From positions 88,583-152,582 of the forward strand of contig CBDCZF010000034.1 in NCBI GenBank assembly GCA_965224225.1: a stretch of DNA of 64,000 bases, read 5' to 3'. The notes under the pieces are model-generated. The model was not told the DNA's origin, ran no database searches, and saw nothing but the letters and a program-made list of their open reading frames with translations. Numbering within the stretch: the stretch's first letter is position 1; each line of letters opens with the position of its first letter. Made by a program: the position numbers and the translations under genes. The stretch is from CAJQQK01 sp965224225 (GTDB lineage Bacteria > Pseudomonadota > Alphaproteobacteria > Rhizobiales > Hyphomicrobiaceae). Shown piece by piece: positions 26,502 through 35,874 of this stretch.

Positions 26502-28616
26502 ATGGTGTACAAGGGCGAAGATCTGGATCTGCGGATCCCGCACGGCGGTGGGCGTGGTGCTGCGGCATCGCCGTCGAACGCGTGGCTGTCGCGAGCGCTC
26601 GAGCAGGCTGATGAAAGCCAGCCGATCTGGGTCGATGATACGGTCCTCGCGCTCTGCAACCAGGCATTCGATCTGGCCGTCATCCTGGGCGCGGCCGAAG
26701 TCGGGCTCGAACACCTCGTGCACGCCATGACCCAGATCGAGGACACGTCGGATGTTCTCTATGCACATAACATCCATGTTTCTACATTAAGACGTGAAAG
26801 TACTGCCATTATTCTAGAGGAAGTTCCTGCGGGTAAAGCAGATGGCAAGAGTTCGCCGCTGAAATCTGCCGAGTTCGAGGAAGTTCTCCAACATGCCGCC
26901 GATCAGGCCTATGCGCGCCGATCGCCTGTCACAACCGAAGACATCCTGGAAGCGTTATTCGATATGAGCCGAGAAAACGCCAGCCGTAAGCTGCTTTCGC
27001 GCCACCGTACGGATTTCAATATCCGTGATATGGGGAGCGCTGCACCGCGCCCTGATGAGGGCCGCCAAAAGGTCCGGGTCAGCGCCGGCAGCCACCATGT
27101 CGGCGAGACGCCGCGTTCCTCGACGGTGCCGCCAAGCGTCACCGACACGCTGCAGAACACCCGCATCGATGCGCTCGAACGCGCGATCCGCGAGTTGACC
27201 GACGACATTGCGCTCAACCGCAAGACCTTCGGCACTCTGCTCGATGAAATCCGCGGCACCAACGGCAGCCAGCCGATCAGCTATCCGCAGCCGCTGCCAC
27301 CCAATGGCGTCGACGATCCCAACGTCGAAGACACCCACGAGATCCTCTATCTCATGGGCCGCCTCGAACGCTCGATGGACACCAAGTTCACCGAACTGGC
27401 GCGCACCTGGACGGTGCTGGGCGATCGCCTGACGAGCCTCGAAAACCTGGTCGACGACCTCGACGGTCGCCCCCTCGGGGATGGCGGCACGGTCAGCGAC
27501 GAACGCCTCGACCGTCTCGAAAACCTGCTCACATCCCTGCCGCAGCGCCTCTCCGAAATGGAACGGCGTATCCAGCACCATGCTTCCAGCCAGGCCAGGC
27601 CGATCGACACCGATCGCATGGTTGCAAAGCTCGATGCGATCGAAAAACTAATTGCTGACAGCCCGGCCGGGCATTTCGAACTAGGCCCCGTCATGTCGGG
27701 ACTGCGCGACATTGAGAACAGCTTGCAGCATTTGGGCGGCCAGGTCCGTGAGATCGACACGCGTACCGGCGACTTGAATTTGGTTGCAGAGGGCATTGGC
27801 GATCGCCAGCAGCGTCTCGAAAACCAGTTCGAACGCCAGGAAGAGCGGTTCCACGAACTCACCACCGGAGTACGCGAAGAAATCGCCCAGATCGGTAATG
27901 CACTGCTTGGCCAGACAGATGGCGGGGAGCGCATTCAGGCACTCGTCGAGAACAGCCTGCGAGGGGTGTCAGATACGTTCGAGCGCCAGAAGGACGCGAT
28001 CTCGGCTTCCGTGACGTCAGCCGTCGCCGAACGCTTCGCGGGCCTTGCGAGCCTGATGCAAAACCGCCAGTCGGAGACCAGCGACAAGCTAGCCGGCATC
28101 CAGGAACGCATGGGCGATCTCGAAATGCAGATCCGGACGCTCGCCGATCGTCCCGTGACCGTCAACGGCGCGGCCGTCGCCGACGACGGCTTTATCGGCG
28201 AGGCCGTCTCGAAGATCATCTCGAACCAGCACACGCTGGCAACCTCGATCGACGACTGGCGGGGTGAGGCGCGCACCGACATCGCGGCGATCCGCTCGCG
28301 GCTCGATACCCTCGAACAGCAGCCGACCATTACGCCGCCGTCACTGCCGACGGACAAGATCGACGAAATCTCGCAGCGGATGGAGCGCATCCAGTCGACG
28401 CTGACCGAGCGCCAGGACGGCTGGAGCCGGTTCAAGATCTGGCTTTACGGAACCAACGACTGGTACGGCGCGAGCTGGGGTGGCGCGGACGAGGAAGATC
28501 GCGGCTGGGGTATACCGCAGCGGCGTGTCGAGATGCCGGAACGCGAGGAACGGGTCGAAGAGACCTACGAGAACCGTGGGCAGCCCCAGCGCGACTACGA
28601 GACCTACCGCGCCTGA
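26502..28616 (+). CDS. Clp N-domain protein with long coiled-coil region, no ATPase
   Basis: 704 residues from ATG 26502. Residues about 20-165 form a double Clp repeat (N-terminal domain of ClpA/ClpB): NAWLSRALEQADE, VLALCNQAFDLAVILGAAEV, GLEHLVHAMTQIEDT, then AEFEEVLQHAADQAYARR and TTEDILEALFDMS. No Walker motifs follow. The rest (from about residue 210) is rich in heptad-like segments (LERSMDTKFTELARTWTVLG, RLENQFERQEERFHEL), predicted coiled coils. The end has a Trp-rich patch (SRFKIWLYGTNDWYG) and an acidic, Arg/Glu tail. Known Clp N-domains bind substrates or adaptors, so this may be a scaffold or adaptor; function unknown. Confidence 0.85.
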   Translation: MVYKGEDLDLRIPHGGGRGAAASPSNAWLSRALEQADESQPIWVDDTVLALCNQAFDLAVILGAAEVGLEHLVHAMTQIEDTSDVLYAHNIHVSTLRRESTAIILEEVPAGKADGKSSPLKSAEFEEVLQHAADQAYARRSPVTTEDILEALFDMSRENASRKLLSRHRTDFNIRDMGSAAPRPDEGRQKVRVSAGSHHVGETPRSSTVPPSVTDTLQNTRIDALERAIRELTDDIALNRKTFGTLLDEIRGTNGSQPISYPQPLPPNGVDDPNVEDTHEILYLMGRLERSMDTKFTELARTWTVLGDRLTSLENLVDDLDGRPLGDGGTVSDERLDRLENLLTSLPQRLSEMERRIQHHASSQARPIDTDRMVAKLDAIEKLIADSPAGHFELGPVMSGLRDIENSLQHLGGQVREIDTRTGDLNLVAEGIGDRQQRLENQFERQEERFHELTTGVREEIAQIGNALLGQTDGGERIQALVENSLRGVSDTFERQKDAISASVTSAVAERFAGLASLMQNRQSETSDKLAGIQERMGDLEMQIRTLADRPVTVNGAAVADDGFIGEAVSKIISNQHTLATSIDDWRGEARTDIAAIRSRLDTLEQQPTITPPSLPTDKIDEISQRMERIQSTLTERQDGWSRFKIWLYGTNDWYGASWGGADEEDRGWGIPQRRVEMPEREERVEETYENRGQPQRDYETYRA

Positions 28617-28920
28617 CCAATTTCTAATCCCAGTCACATCGAAACCGGGTTCGTTTTGCAAGGTCGCAAACGCGACCCGGCACGAGTGCCGCCCCTGCGG
28701 AGGCTTAAGCGCAGGGAGGAATAGCCGTGAGCAAGAAAATGCTGAGGCGAAGAGCACTTTATGCGGCACGCTTTTAGAGCGTTTCCGGTTTAGCCGGAAT
28801 CGCCCCGAGGGAGCGCAGGCGACCCGCCGCATTGCGGCGCCCCTCGGAGGCCGGCCGTTAGGCCGAATAGCCGTGAGAGAAAAGACAGATAGATCCATTT
28901 CCACATAAGTCGGAAATGAT
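28617..28920. repeat. Mosaic of short intergenic repeats and hairpins
   Basis: No gene is evident here. GAATAGCCGTGAG occurs at 28719-28731 and again at 28865-28877, each preceded by a 'ggagg' stretch and followed by an A-rich run. Between them is agagcgtttccggtttagccggaatcg, containing an imperfect ccggttta/tagccgg hairpin, and gcgacccgccgcattgcggcg. The block looks like two copies of a degenerate palindromic element. It separates convergent genes (Clp-N protein and Sua5) and probably ends both transcripts. Confidence 0.55.
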
Positions 28921-29898
28921 CTAGCGCGGTGCGGCGGCCCGCTTCAAACGGTCGTTGATGGCCCGGCCGAGGCCGCGGTCGGGGATCGGCATCACCGCGA
29001 TCGCGCCGGCCTCCGACCGATCCAGCTCCCGCAACGCTGCGAACAGATTGGCGGCCGCCTCGATCAAATCGCCTGACGGGCTGATGTTGATCAGAGGTCC
29101 GGCATGGTTCGGCACGTTGGCGCCGAATGCCAGCAGCGCCTGATCGGCTGCCGGCTGGCTGACGTTCACGATAACCGTTTTGCGGGGCGCATAGTGGCTT
29201 TCAAGCTGGCCCGGCGACGAGCGCGCATCACCGCCTGAGCCCACCTCCGGCAAAACCATTTCAAGCGCCACTCCCGTGACATCCTCGATCGCCTCGCTCG
29301 GCACAGCGCCCGGCCTGAGCAGGCGGACGGCACCACTGCGAACATCGACAATCGTCGACTCGATCCCAAATGCGGTCGGCCCGTCATCGAGAATGATCGA
29401 CGGCTTGGGGCCGGTGACAGGCTCGAAGTCCGCAACGACATGCTCGGCGGTGGTCGCACTGACGTGGCCGGACCGGTTGGCAGACGGGGCGGCCAGCGGA
29501 CGGTCCGTGGCCTTGATCAGCCTGACCGCCACCGGGTGTGAGGGCACGCGGATCGCCACACTTGTCAGACCGGCAGAAACCAGATCCGACAAACCGCTGC
29601 CCACCCTTTGCTCGAGCACCATGGTCAGGCTGCCCGGCCAGAACGCCCGGGCCAGCATTTCGCCAAGCGGCGGCAAGTCGGCAAGCCGTCTTGCAGCAGC
29701 CTGATCGGCGACATGGACGATCAGCGGATTGAACCTCGGCCGGCCCTTCGCGGCAAAGATCCGCGCGACCGCCTCTCCGTTCAGCGCATCGGCACCGAGG
29801 CCGTAGACGGTCTCGGTCGGAAACGCGACCAACTCGCCCGCTCTGAGCGCCTCGGCGGCGCTTTCGATGTGCTGGTCAGTGGCTCTCAGAACGCGCAT
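28921..29898 (-). CDS. sua5: Threonylcarbamoyl-AMP synthase, Sua5 type
   Basis: 325 residues from ATG 29898 (MRVLRATDQ); the frame is open to 29946. N-terminal YrdC domain with GELVAFPTETVYGLGADAL, KGRPRFNPLIVHVAD, PGSLTMVLE and PLAAPSANRSGHVSATTAEHV; C-terminal Sua5 domain (from about residue 205) with SPGQLESHYAPRKTV linker. Makes threonylcarbamoyl-AMP from threonine, bicarbonate and ATP for the t6A37 modification of ANN-decoding tRNAs. The two-domain length separates it from short TsaC. Start choice is moderate: no clear ribosome site in front of either ATG. Confidence 0.93.
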   Translation of the reverse strand: MRVLRATDQHIESAAEALRAGELVAFPTETVYGLGADALNGEAVARIFAAKGRPRFNPLIVHVADQAAARRLADLPPLGEMLARAFWPGSLTMVLEQRVGSGLSDLVSAGLTSVAIRVPSHPVAVRLIKATDRPLAAPSANRSGHVSATTAEHVVADFEPVTGPKPSIILDDGPTAFGIESTIVDVRSGAVRLLRPGAVPSEAIEDVTGVALEMVLPEVGSGGDARSSPGQLESHYAPRKTVIVNVSQPAADQALLAFGANVPNHAGPLINISPSGDLIEAAANLFAALRELDRSEAGAIAVMPIPDRGLGRAINDRLKRAAAPR

Positions 29899-30003
29899 CT
29901 GCAGTGTCGAAATGGCCGTTGAGCGGGCAATCGTGTTGCATGACATACGCGCACCAAATCAGTATGGTCGCGGACGAACGACGCAAACCGACCGAGGCCG
30001 CGC

Positions 30004-31785
30004 ATGACTTACCAAGCTCCAGTAGAAGACATTTTGTTTGCGCTCAAGTCCGCCGCCGATCTGCCCGACCTGATGCAGCGCGGCATTTATGACGGGCTCG
30101 ATGAAGGTACACTGCGCGCGATCGTCGAAGAGGCCGGCAAATTCGGCACCGATATCCTCGATCCGCTCAACCAGAAGGGCGATCAGACCGGCTCACGCCT
30201 CGAGGATGGCCGGGTGATCACGCCCGAAGGCTGGCGCGACGCCTACCGCCAATATTGCGAGGCCGGCTGGAACGCGCTGACCGGCCCCGAAGCGCATGGC
30301 GGCCAGGATCTGCCTGAAATCGTCGCTTCGGCAACGTCTGAAATTTGGAATGCATCCAACCTGTCGTTCGGGCTTTGTCCGCTGCTGACCATGGGCGCCA
30401 TCGCCGCCCTCAAGGCGCACGGCTCGAAAGACCTGATCGAAACCTATTTGCCGAAAATGGTCTCCGGCGAATGGTCGGGCACCATGAACCTGACGGAGCC
30501 GCATGCCGGCTCCGACCTCGGCTTTCTGCGCACGCGTGCCGAACGCCAGGATGACGGCACCTACCGCCTTTTCGGCACCAAGATCTTCATCACCTATGGC
30601 GATCACGATCTGACCGAGAACATCGTGCATATGGTGCTCGCCCGCCTGCCCGATGCGCCCGAAGGCACGCGCGGCATTTCGCTGTTCCTGGTGCCGAAAT
30701 TCCTTGTCAATGACGACGGCTCACTCGGTGAGCGCAACGATGTCGTCACAGCCGGCGTCGAACACAAGCTCGGCATTCATGCGAGCCCGACCTGCACCCT
30801 CAAGTACGGCGAGAACGGTGGCGCCATCGGTTATCTGGTCGGAGAAGAAAACCGCGGCCTCAACGTCATGTTCATCATGATGAACGCAGCACGTCTCGGC
30901 GTCGGTCTGCAAGGCGTGGCGCTCGCCGAACGCGCGACCCAGCGCGCAATCGCCTATGCCAGCGAGCGCACCCAGGGCCGGGGTCCGAGTGCCAAGCGCG
31001 GCGAGATGAGCCCGATCATCGAGCACGCCGACATCCGACGAACGATCATGACCATGAAGTCGATGACCCAGGCAGCCCGCACCATCTGCCTGGTCACCGC
31101 CCGCGAACTCGATATCGCAGAACGCGCCGACGACAAGGCAGTGCGCCAGATGGGTGCCATGCGCGCCGCCCTGCTGACCCCGGTCGCCAAGGCATTCTCG
31201 ACCGACGTCGGTGTCGAGGTTGCTTCGATGGGCATTCAGGTGCACGGCGGCATGGGCTTCATGGAAGAGACGGGTGCCGCCCAGTACTATCGCGATGCCC
31301 GCATCCTGCCGATCTATGAAGGCACCAACGGCATCCAGGCGATCGACCTCGTGACCCGTAAATTGCCGCTCGGCGACGGCGAATTGGTCCGGGCCTATAT
31401 AGCGGAACTGCGCCAGACAGTTGACGATGTCCAAGCCTCCAACCAGCCAGCGTTCGGCAAGATGCCCGACCGGCTCGGCGAGGGCCTCGACGCCCTCGCG
31501 GAGGCCTCGGCCTGGATGCTCACCCAGATCCAGGACAACCCCGAGGCGGCGCTTGCCGGCGCAACGCCCTATCTGCGCCTCTTCGGCCTCGCAGCCGGCG
31601 GCGTCTATCTTGCCAAGGGCGCATTGGCAGCGACACGCGAAAACGGCAGCGTTGCCAACGGTTACGCCGAGCTTGCCCGCTTCTTCGCCGAAACCCAGGT
31701 CCCATTGGCTGGCGGTCTCGCGCTCTCGGTCACGGCCGGCGCCGACAGTCTGCTCGCCGTACCCGTCGACCGCCTGTCAGCCTAA
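30004..31785 (+). CDS. Acyl-CoA dehydrogenase (FadE/DmdC-like)
   Basis: 593 residues, longer than the about 380 of short acyl-CoA dehydrogenases. Motifs include MNLTEPHAGSDLGFLRTRA (FAD/substrate region), MGIQVHGGMGFMEETGAAQY and YRDARILPIYEGTNGIQAID, which carries the catalytic Glu region of this branch. The C-terminal extension (about residues 470-590) is the helical domain of the DmdC/AidB-like group. Oxidises an acyl-CoA to enoyl-CoA, passing electrons to ETF. DmdC members act on 3-methylthiopropionyl-CoA; that is one possible substrate, not shown here. Followed after 32 bp by a crotonase gene. Confidence 0.92.
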   Translation: MTYQAPVEDILFALKSAADLPDLMQRGIYDGLDEGTLRAIVEEAGKFGTDILDPLNQKGDQTGSRLEDGRVITPEGWRDAYRQYCEAGWNALTGPEAHGGQDLPEIVASATSEIWNASNLSFGLCPLLTMGAIAALKAHGSKDLIETYLPKMVSGEWSGTMNLTEPHAGSDLGFLRTRAERQDDGTYRLFGTKIFITYGDHDLTENIVHMVLARLPDAPEGTRGISLFLVPKFLVNDDGSLGERNDVVTAGVEHKLGIHASPTCTLKYGENGGAIGYLVGEENRGLNVMFIMMNAARLGVGLQGVALAERATQRAIAYASERTQGRGPSAKRGEMSPIIEHADIRRTIMTMKSMTQAARTICLVTARELDIAERADDKAVRQMGAMRAALLTPVAKAFSTDVGVEVASMGIQVHGGMGFMEETGAAQYYRDARILPIYEGTNGIQAIDLVTRKLPLGDGELVRAYIAELRQTVDDVQASNQPAFGKMPDRLGEGLDALAEASAWMLTQIQDNPEAALAGATPYLRLFGLAAGGVYLAKGALAATRENGSVANGYAELARFFAETQVPLAGGLALSVTAGADSLLAVPVDRLSA

Positions 31786-31817
31786 ACCTGCCTGCTAACA
31801 GAGGAACGATACCAGCA

Positions 31818-32598
31818 ATGGGTCCCACCAACGAGTTTATCGAGGTAACTTCAGGCGCAGGCGTTCAGACCATTCGCATCAAGCGGCCGGAAAAGAAAAA
31901 CGCGCTGCTCCTCGACATGTACGCGGCAATGCTCGACGCCCTGGTCACCGGCGATGCTGCCGATGATGTCAGCGCCCATGTCATCACGGGCTCGGACGGT
32001 GTCCTTCACCGCCGGCAACGACATCACGGACTTCATGGCGAGCAGCGAACAGGGCGGCGACTTTCACGCAAGGCCCGTGCACCAGTTCATCGCCTATCTG
32101 CCGGTCGTCAAGAAGCCGTTGATTGCAGCGGTCGACGGCCTTGCAGTTGGCGTCGGCACGACGCTGCTTCTGCATTGCGATCTCGTTTACGCAACGCCGG
32201 CTGCCAGACTGATGACACCCTTCGTCGATCTCGGCCTGTTGCCGGAAGCCGGCTCCAGCCTGCTGGCCCCTCGCCGCATGGGACACGTGCGCGCCTTCGA
32301 GATGCTGGTACTCGGCGAGGCATTCGATGCCAAGCGCGCGCTCGATGCGGGCCTGATCAACGCGATCGTCGAGCCTGCTGCCCTGGAAGAAACGGCCAAC
32401 AACGCAGCCCTGCGCCTAGCCGCCAAGCCACCGGCCGCCCTCAAGCTCGCGCGCGATCTGCTGCGCGGCGATCCGGCCGCCGTTGTCGGGCGGCTCGATC
32501 ACGAATCCGGGCTGTTTGCCGAACGCCTGCATTCGCCGGAGGCACGGGAGGCGTTTCAGGCGTTCGTTGAAAAGCGGCCCGCCAATTTCAAGCGTTAA
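31818..32598 (+). pseudogene. Enoyl-CoA hydratase/isomerase, one-base frameshift
   Basis: Full-length crotonase (about 259 residues if repaired). The first 60 codons from ATG 31818 read VQTIRIKRPEKKNALLLDMY in one frame; the rest, TAGNDITDFMAS, KKPLIAAVDGLAVGVGTTLL, FVDLGLLPEAGSSLL to the stop at 32598, is shifted by +1. Deleting one C in the 'tcctt' near 32,003 gives DGVFTAGNDITDF, the normal oxyanion-hole region. Hydrates an enoyl-CoA, probably the product of the preceding dehydrogenase. The repair is so clean that a sequencing error is likely. Confidence 0.9.
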
Positions 32599-32661
32599 CG
32601 CTCAGGCAGCGATCGACCGCTGCGCCCTGCATTCGGCCAACTTGGCTCCTATATCAGGGGT

Positions 32662-34091
32662 ATGTGGCACCGAACTGTCCGGATTTTTGTCCGCCATGCG
32701 CTGGCGGCCATGCTCGTCGCCATCTGCGCCGCGCAAGTGCCGGCGCGCGCATCTGATGAATTCGACAATGCCATCGGCCAGATCTCAGCACAGAAGGTAA
32801 TCCGTCCGCCGTCGTGCTGGCCGCGACCGTGACGGCGAAGGCCACTGGTCGTTTGCCAACCAGGCCGGCCAGCGCTTTACGGCGGCAAAGCCTGACGAGA
32901 TGGCCCGCGTCTATAAAATGCTGGCGCCCGACATCAAGGGCCCGCCATCTCCGGCAGTCATCCACGTGACGCTTTCGAGCGTGACCCAGCATCCGCAGCA
33001 CCTCACGACTCTGCCACCCAATGCCCGCCTGCATGTTGCTGTTGGCAATCGAAGCTTTCCATTGCGCCAGGTCGGTCAGGCCAAGCAAAGCGCGTGGTTT
33101 CGCAGAAGTGCGGCCAATGTCTTCGTGCGCGTCGACGAACGTGACGCATTCGCCGAAGCACTCTGGGCAACTCGGCCGACCACTCGACAGAGCGCCTCTC
33201 AGGGTGCTGGCGCTTGATCCCGGCGGGCCATCGGCCCTCGCACCAAGACCGGCCCCAGACCGTGAAAGCGGCCAGATCCAGGTCGACCGCATCGATCCGG
33301 CCCACCTCAACACCGCCATTCGTACCTTGCACGGCCAATGGGCCGTCCTGACAAGCCGCACCGATCGACAGGGCGGACTTGTCTACCGGCGCTCCTCTGG
33401 CGGCGAAGAACGCCTCAACCTGAAAGCACTGCGCCGGAGCGCGGCTGACGCCGACGTCAACCTGATCGTGCTCAGCGCCACCGCACCGCGCCAGCCGGGA
33501 GCGCGCAACTGGCTGTGGCTCGCCGTCGAGGTCGATGGTCTTGCCGCTGCCCGCAAAGCCGAGACATTCGGCGAGTTCCTGCAGGGTCTCGCCGCAGCCC
33601 AGGGCCGCTGTTCATCGATGTGGCGAGCCGCGAGGCCAGCCGCACGTCGGCTCACCATCAAGGCCTTGCCGGCTTCCGAACCTGACCTCTTCAACGCCAT
33701 GCTGGCGGAGCTTGCTTCCGAAGTTACCGGCACCGTCGTCCCGCACGCGCTGGAAGCCGATCTCATCGCCCGTCCGCGCGCCCTCGAGCTTGGCCAGCGC
33801 CTATTGCCAGGTGTGCCCTCAAGCGTGCAATTTGGATTTGCCGGCCTCCTGGCTCTCGGCCTCATCTGCCTGCCGATCGCCCTTTCATGGTGGCGCGAAA
33901 TCTGGCCGCCGGAAGAGCGCGCTGTCTACCCCTCGGCGTTCGGCTATCGTACGGCCCAGTTCGTAACGCTGGTCTTCTTCTTTGCCGTATTCGTGCCGAT
34001 TGCCGCCATCCCTGCCCTACTATGGGGCCTCATGCGCGCGGCGATGACAGGTGTCGGCAGGGTCACACGGGCTGACACGAAGCCTACGTAA
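32662..34091 (+). pseudogene. Unrecognised membrane protein gene with several frameshifts
   Basis: Coding character continues across all three frames. It starts at ATG 32662 with a signal-like MWHRTVRIFVRHALAAMLVA, continues in another frame with GHWSFANQAGQRFTAAKPDE and MARVYKMLAPDIKGPPSP, then from about 33,175 with LGRPLDRAPLRVLALDPGG. A local shift near 33,600 hides GPLFIDVASREASRTS. The C-terminus has two membrane helices (FGFAGLLALGLICLPIALSW and FVTLVFFFAVFVPIAAIPAL). If repaired, about 475 residues: an exported soluble domain anchored by C-terminal helices. I do not recognise the family; frame breaks make any domain search on the raw sequence misleading. Confidence 0.6.
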
Positions 34092-34096
34092 CCGTT

Positions 34097-34786
34097 TCAG
34101 ACCAGCTCTTTGCGCGCCACCGGCCTACCGTCTTCGATAGTCGCTGCTACGGCAAAATCGAACCGGTCGATATCCAAGCGCGACGTCGGGATCTTTGGGA
34201 TTAAGATGAGGCTTGTCGGGGTCGGCGAAGTCAGCCATCCGAGCACTGGCGATGATGAGATCGCGAACAGCTTCAGCGTTGCCGTCCCGGCCTTCGAGCA
34301 GATTTCGCAGATGAATGGCGCAAAGTTCGTCTTCGGCAGTCCGCACCTCGCCCTCGCCCGTCGCAACCAGCGTAACGTCATCGATCGAATGGCGCGCAAC
34401 CGCCTGAGCAGTCGCCCGGGCAATGACAAGCGAGCCGCAATAAAGCCGTTGCGCGCCAGTGGCGGCAACAATGCCCTGGGTACCGGCACCAGTGCGCTGG
34501 ATGATTGTGCGTCCCGCGACGTCTGCCTGCAACAGCTCGAATGGTGAATTGCCATAGTCGAACCCGTCAGGCCGCCGCCCGCGCATTTCACCCATGCAGA
34601 GCTGCCCGACACCTGCCTCTCTGAGCTCGAGTGCTTCGTCGACCCCTGAGACCATCACGATAGCTTCGGCCACCACGCGAAAAAGCCACAGCGGCACACG
34701 TAAAAGCACGGAACACGTCGATGATCACGACGACACCGGGACGCCCGCCGCGCGCCTTCCAGCAAGCTCTCGATGCGCAGGTTCAT
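34097..34786 (-). pseudogene. 2-phosphosulfolactate phosphatase-like protein (ComB family), frameshifted
   Basis: Joining frames gives about 230 residues: MNLRIESLLEGARRA, then GVVVIIDVFRAFTCAAVAFS in another frame, then AEAIVMVSGVDEALELREAG to VRDLIIASARMADFADP, and a third shift before DIDRFDFAVAATIEDGRPV. The VIDVFRAFT block with acidic metal ligands, and TGAGTQGI, are ComB hallmarks. ComB removes phosphate from 2-phosphosulfolactate in coenzyme M synthesis; bacterial homologues are common outside that pathway and their substrate is often unknown. At least three single-base breaks (near 34,745, 34,685 and 34,180). It is convergent with the preceding membrane-protein gene. Confidence 0.75.
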
Positions 34787-34802
34787 TCGTTCGATCCAAT
34801 AG

Positions 34803-35780
34803 TCATCGAAACCATTTGAAGACCATGTCGGGCGAACTGGTGTTATGGCGCGAAGGCGTCGTGCGGCCGGCCCACAGCTCGAGGGCTTCACCACCGCCAA
34901 ACGACATGATCGGATCCTCCTGCCAGCCCTTTGCACCCTTGCTGCGCCGCGCGACAGAGGACACATCGTTGTTCGTCGACGCCACATACATCGAGCGCAG
35001 CGCTGCGAACGGGTAGGCTGAAAGTGGCCCACTGTTGAAAGTCACGTCGAGAGCCAGGCGATCCGTGCTGGCCTCACGGATCCGAACCTGGGCACTGCCG
35101 CCAAGCTTGAAGGAGATGTCAAAGCCTTCGAGATCCGGCAGATAAGTAACTTTTGTCAGTTGGACCAGCGGTCGGCCGGCCTTCTCGACGGGACCGATCA
35201 GGAACGAACTGCCGAATGCGGTCAGATCCCGGCCTCGTGGTGCGATCGGCCGCGCGCGCCAGTAGCCGTCCTGGGGATAGAGCACAACGATCTCTTCGCC
35301 GCCGTTCGGGCGCACGCGCCAGAGCTGGAGCAAATGCAAACCTGTTGCAACCTTGTCGCCGACGTGCACGGTTGCCGTCGCCTCGCGCCAGAAATTTGGG
35401 AAACGTAAACCGACCAGCCAGCGGTCGACGGTTTCATACAAGGTGACGCGCTCGGGGGGAGGAGGCGATGTCTTGGCCTTGGTGGGCACCTCAGAATTGG
35501 CAGTCACAGGGCCGAAGTCACACGCCGTCCAGTCAGCCTGCCAGTTGTCGTCTCGAAGCGAACCGAGATAGGCCGGGTGCCGGGCCTCGATGCGGAACCG
35601 GCGCACGGCTTTGCTCGAGAATATCAGCGTGACGTTGTCTTCCTCGGCACACAGCACCGGCCGGGAGAGATTGTCGACGCGCACCGATAGTTCGTTTGCC
35701 GGCGCGCTATCGGCCCCCGTTGCCGGGCCGGCAATCACCAACGAAATGGCGGCCAAGCCGACAATCCTTTTCAGCCGCAT
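34803..35780 (-). CDS. Secreted protein of unknown function next to opgH
   Basis: 325 residues with a clear signal peptide (MRLKRIVGLAAISLVIAG to about GADSAP). No known motif recognised. The mature part is beta-rich with RVTLYETVDRWLVGLRFPNFW, GLHLLQLWRVRPNGGEEIVV and ALDVTFNSGPLSAYPFAALR stretches. It begins 94 bp after the opgH stop on the same strand, so it is likely cotranscribed and may assist periplasmic glucan assembly; OpgG/OpgD, the usual partners, are not seen. Its length and sequence do not look like OpgG. Confidence 0.7.
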   Translation of the reverse strand: MRLKRIVGLAAISLVIAGPATGADSAPANELSVRVDNLSRPVLCAEEDNVTLIFSSKAVRRFRIEARHPAYLGSLRDDNWQADWTACDFGPVTANSEVPTKAKTSPPPPERVTLYETVDRWLVGLRFPNFWREATATVHVGDKVATGLHLLQLWRVRPNGGEEIVVLYPQDGYWRARPIAPRGRDLTAFGSSFLIGPVEKAGRPLVQLTKVTYLPDLEGFDISFKLGGSAQVRIREASTDRLALDVTFNSGPLSAYPFAALRSMYVASTNNDVSSVARRSKGAKGWQEDPIMSFGGGEALELWAGRTTPSRHNTSSPDMVFKWFR

Positions 35781-35874
35781 GCCAGAAACCTCCGAATGAG
35801 CAACGCCGAAGCAAGCTTAAGCGATTCGCATACACAGTCCTGCCGGATGCGTACAAGGTGAATTTACGGTGTCT

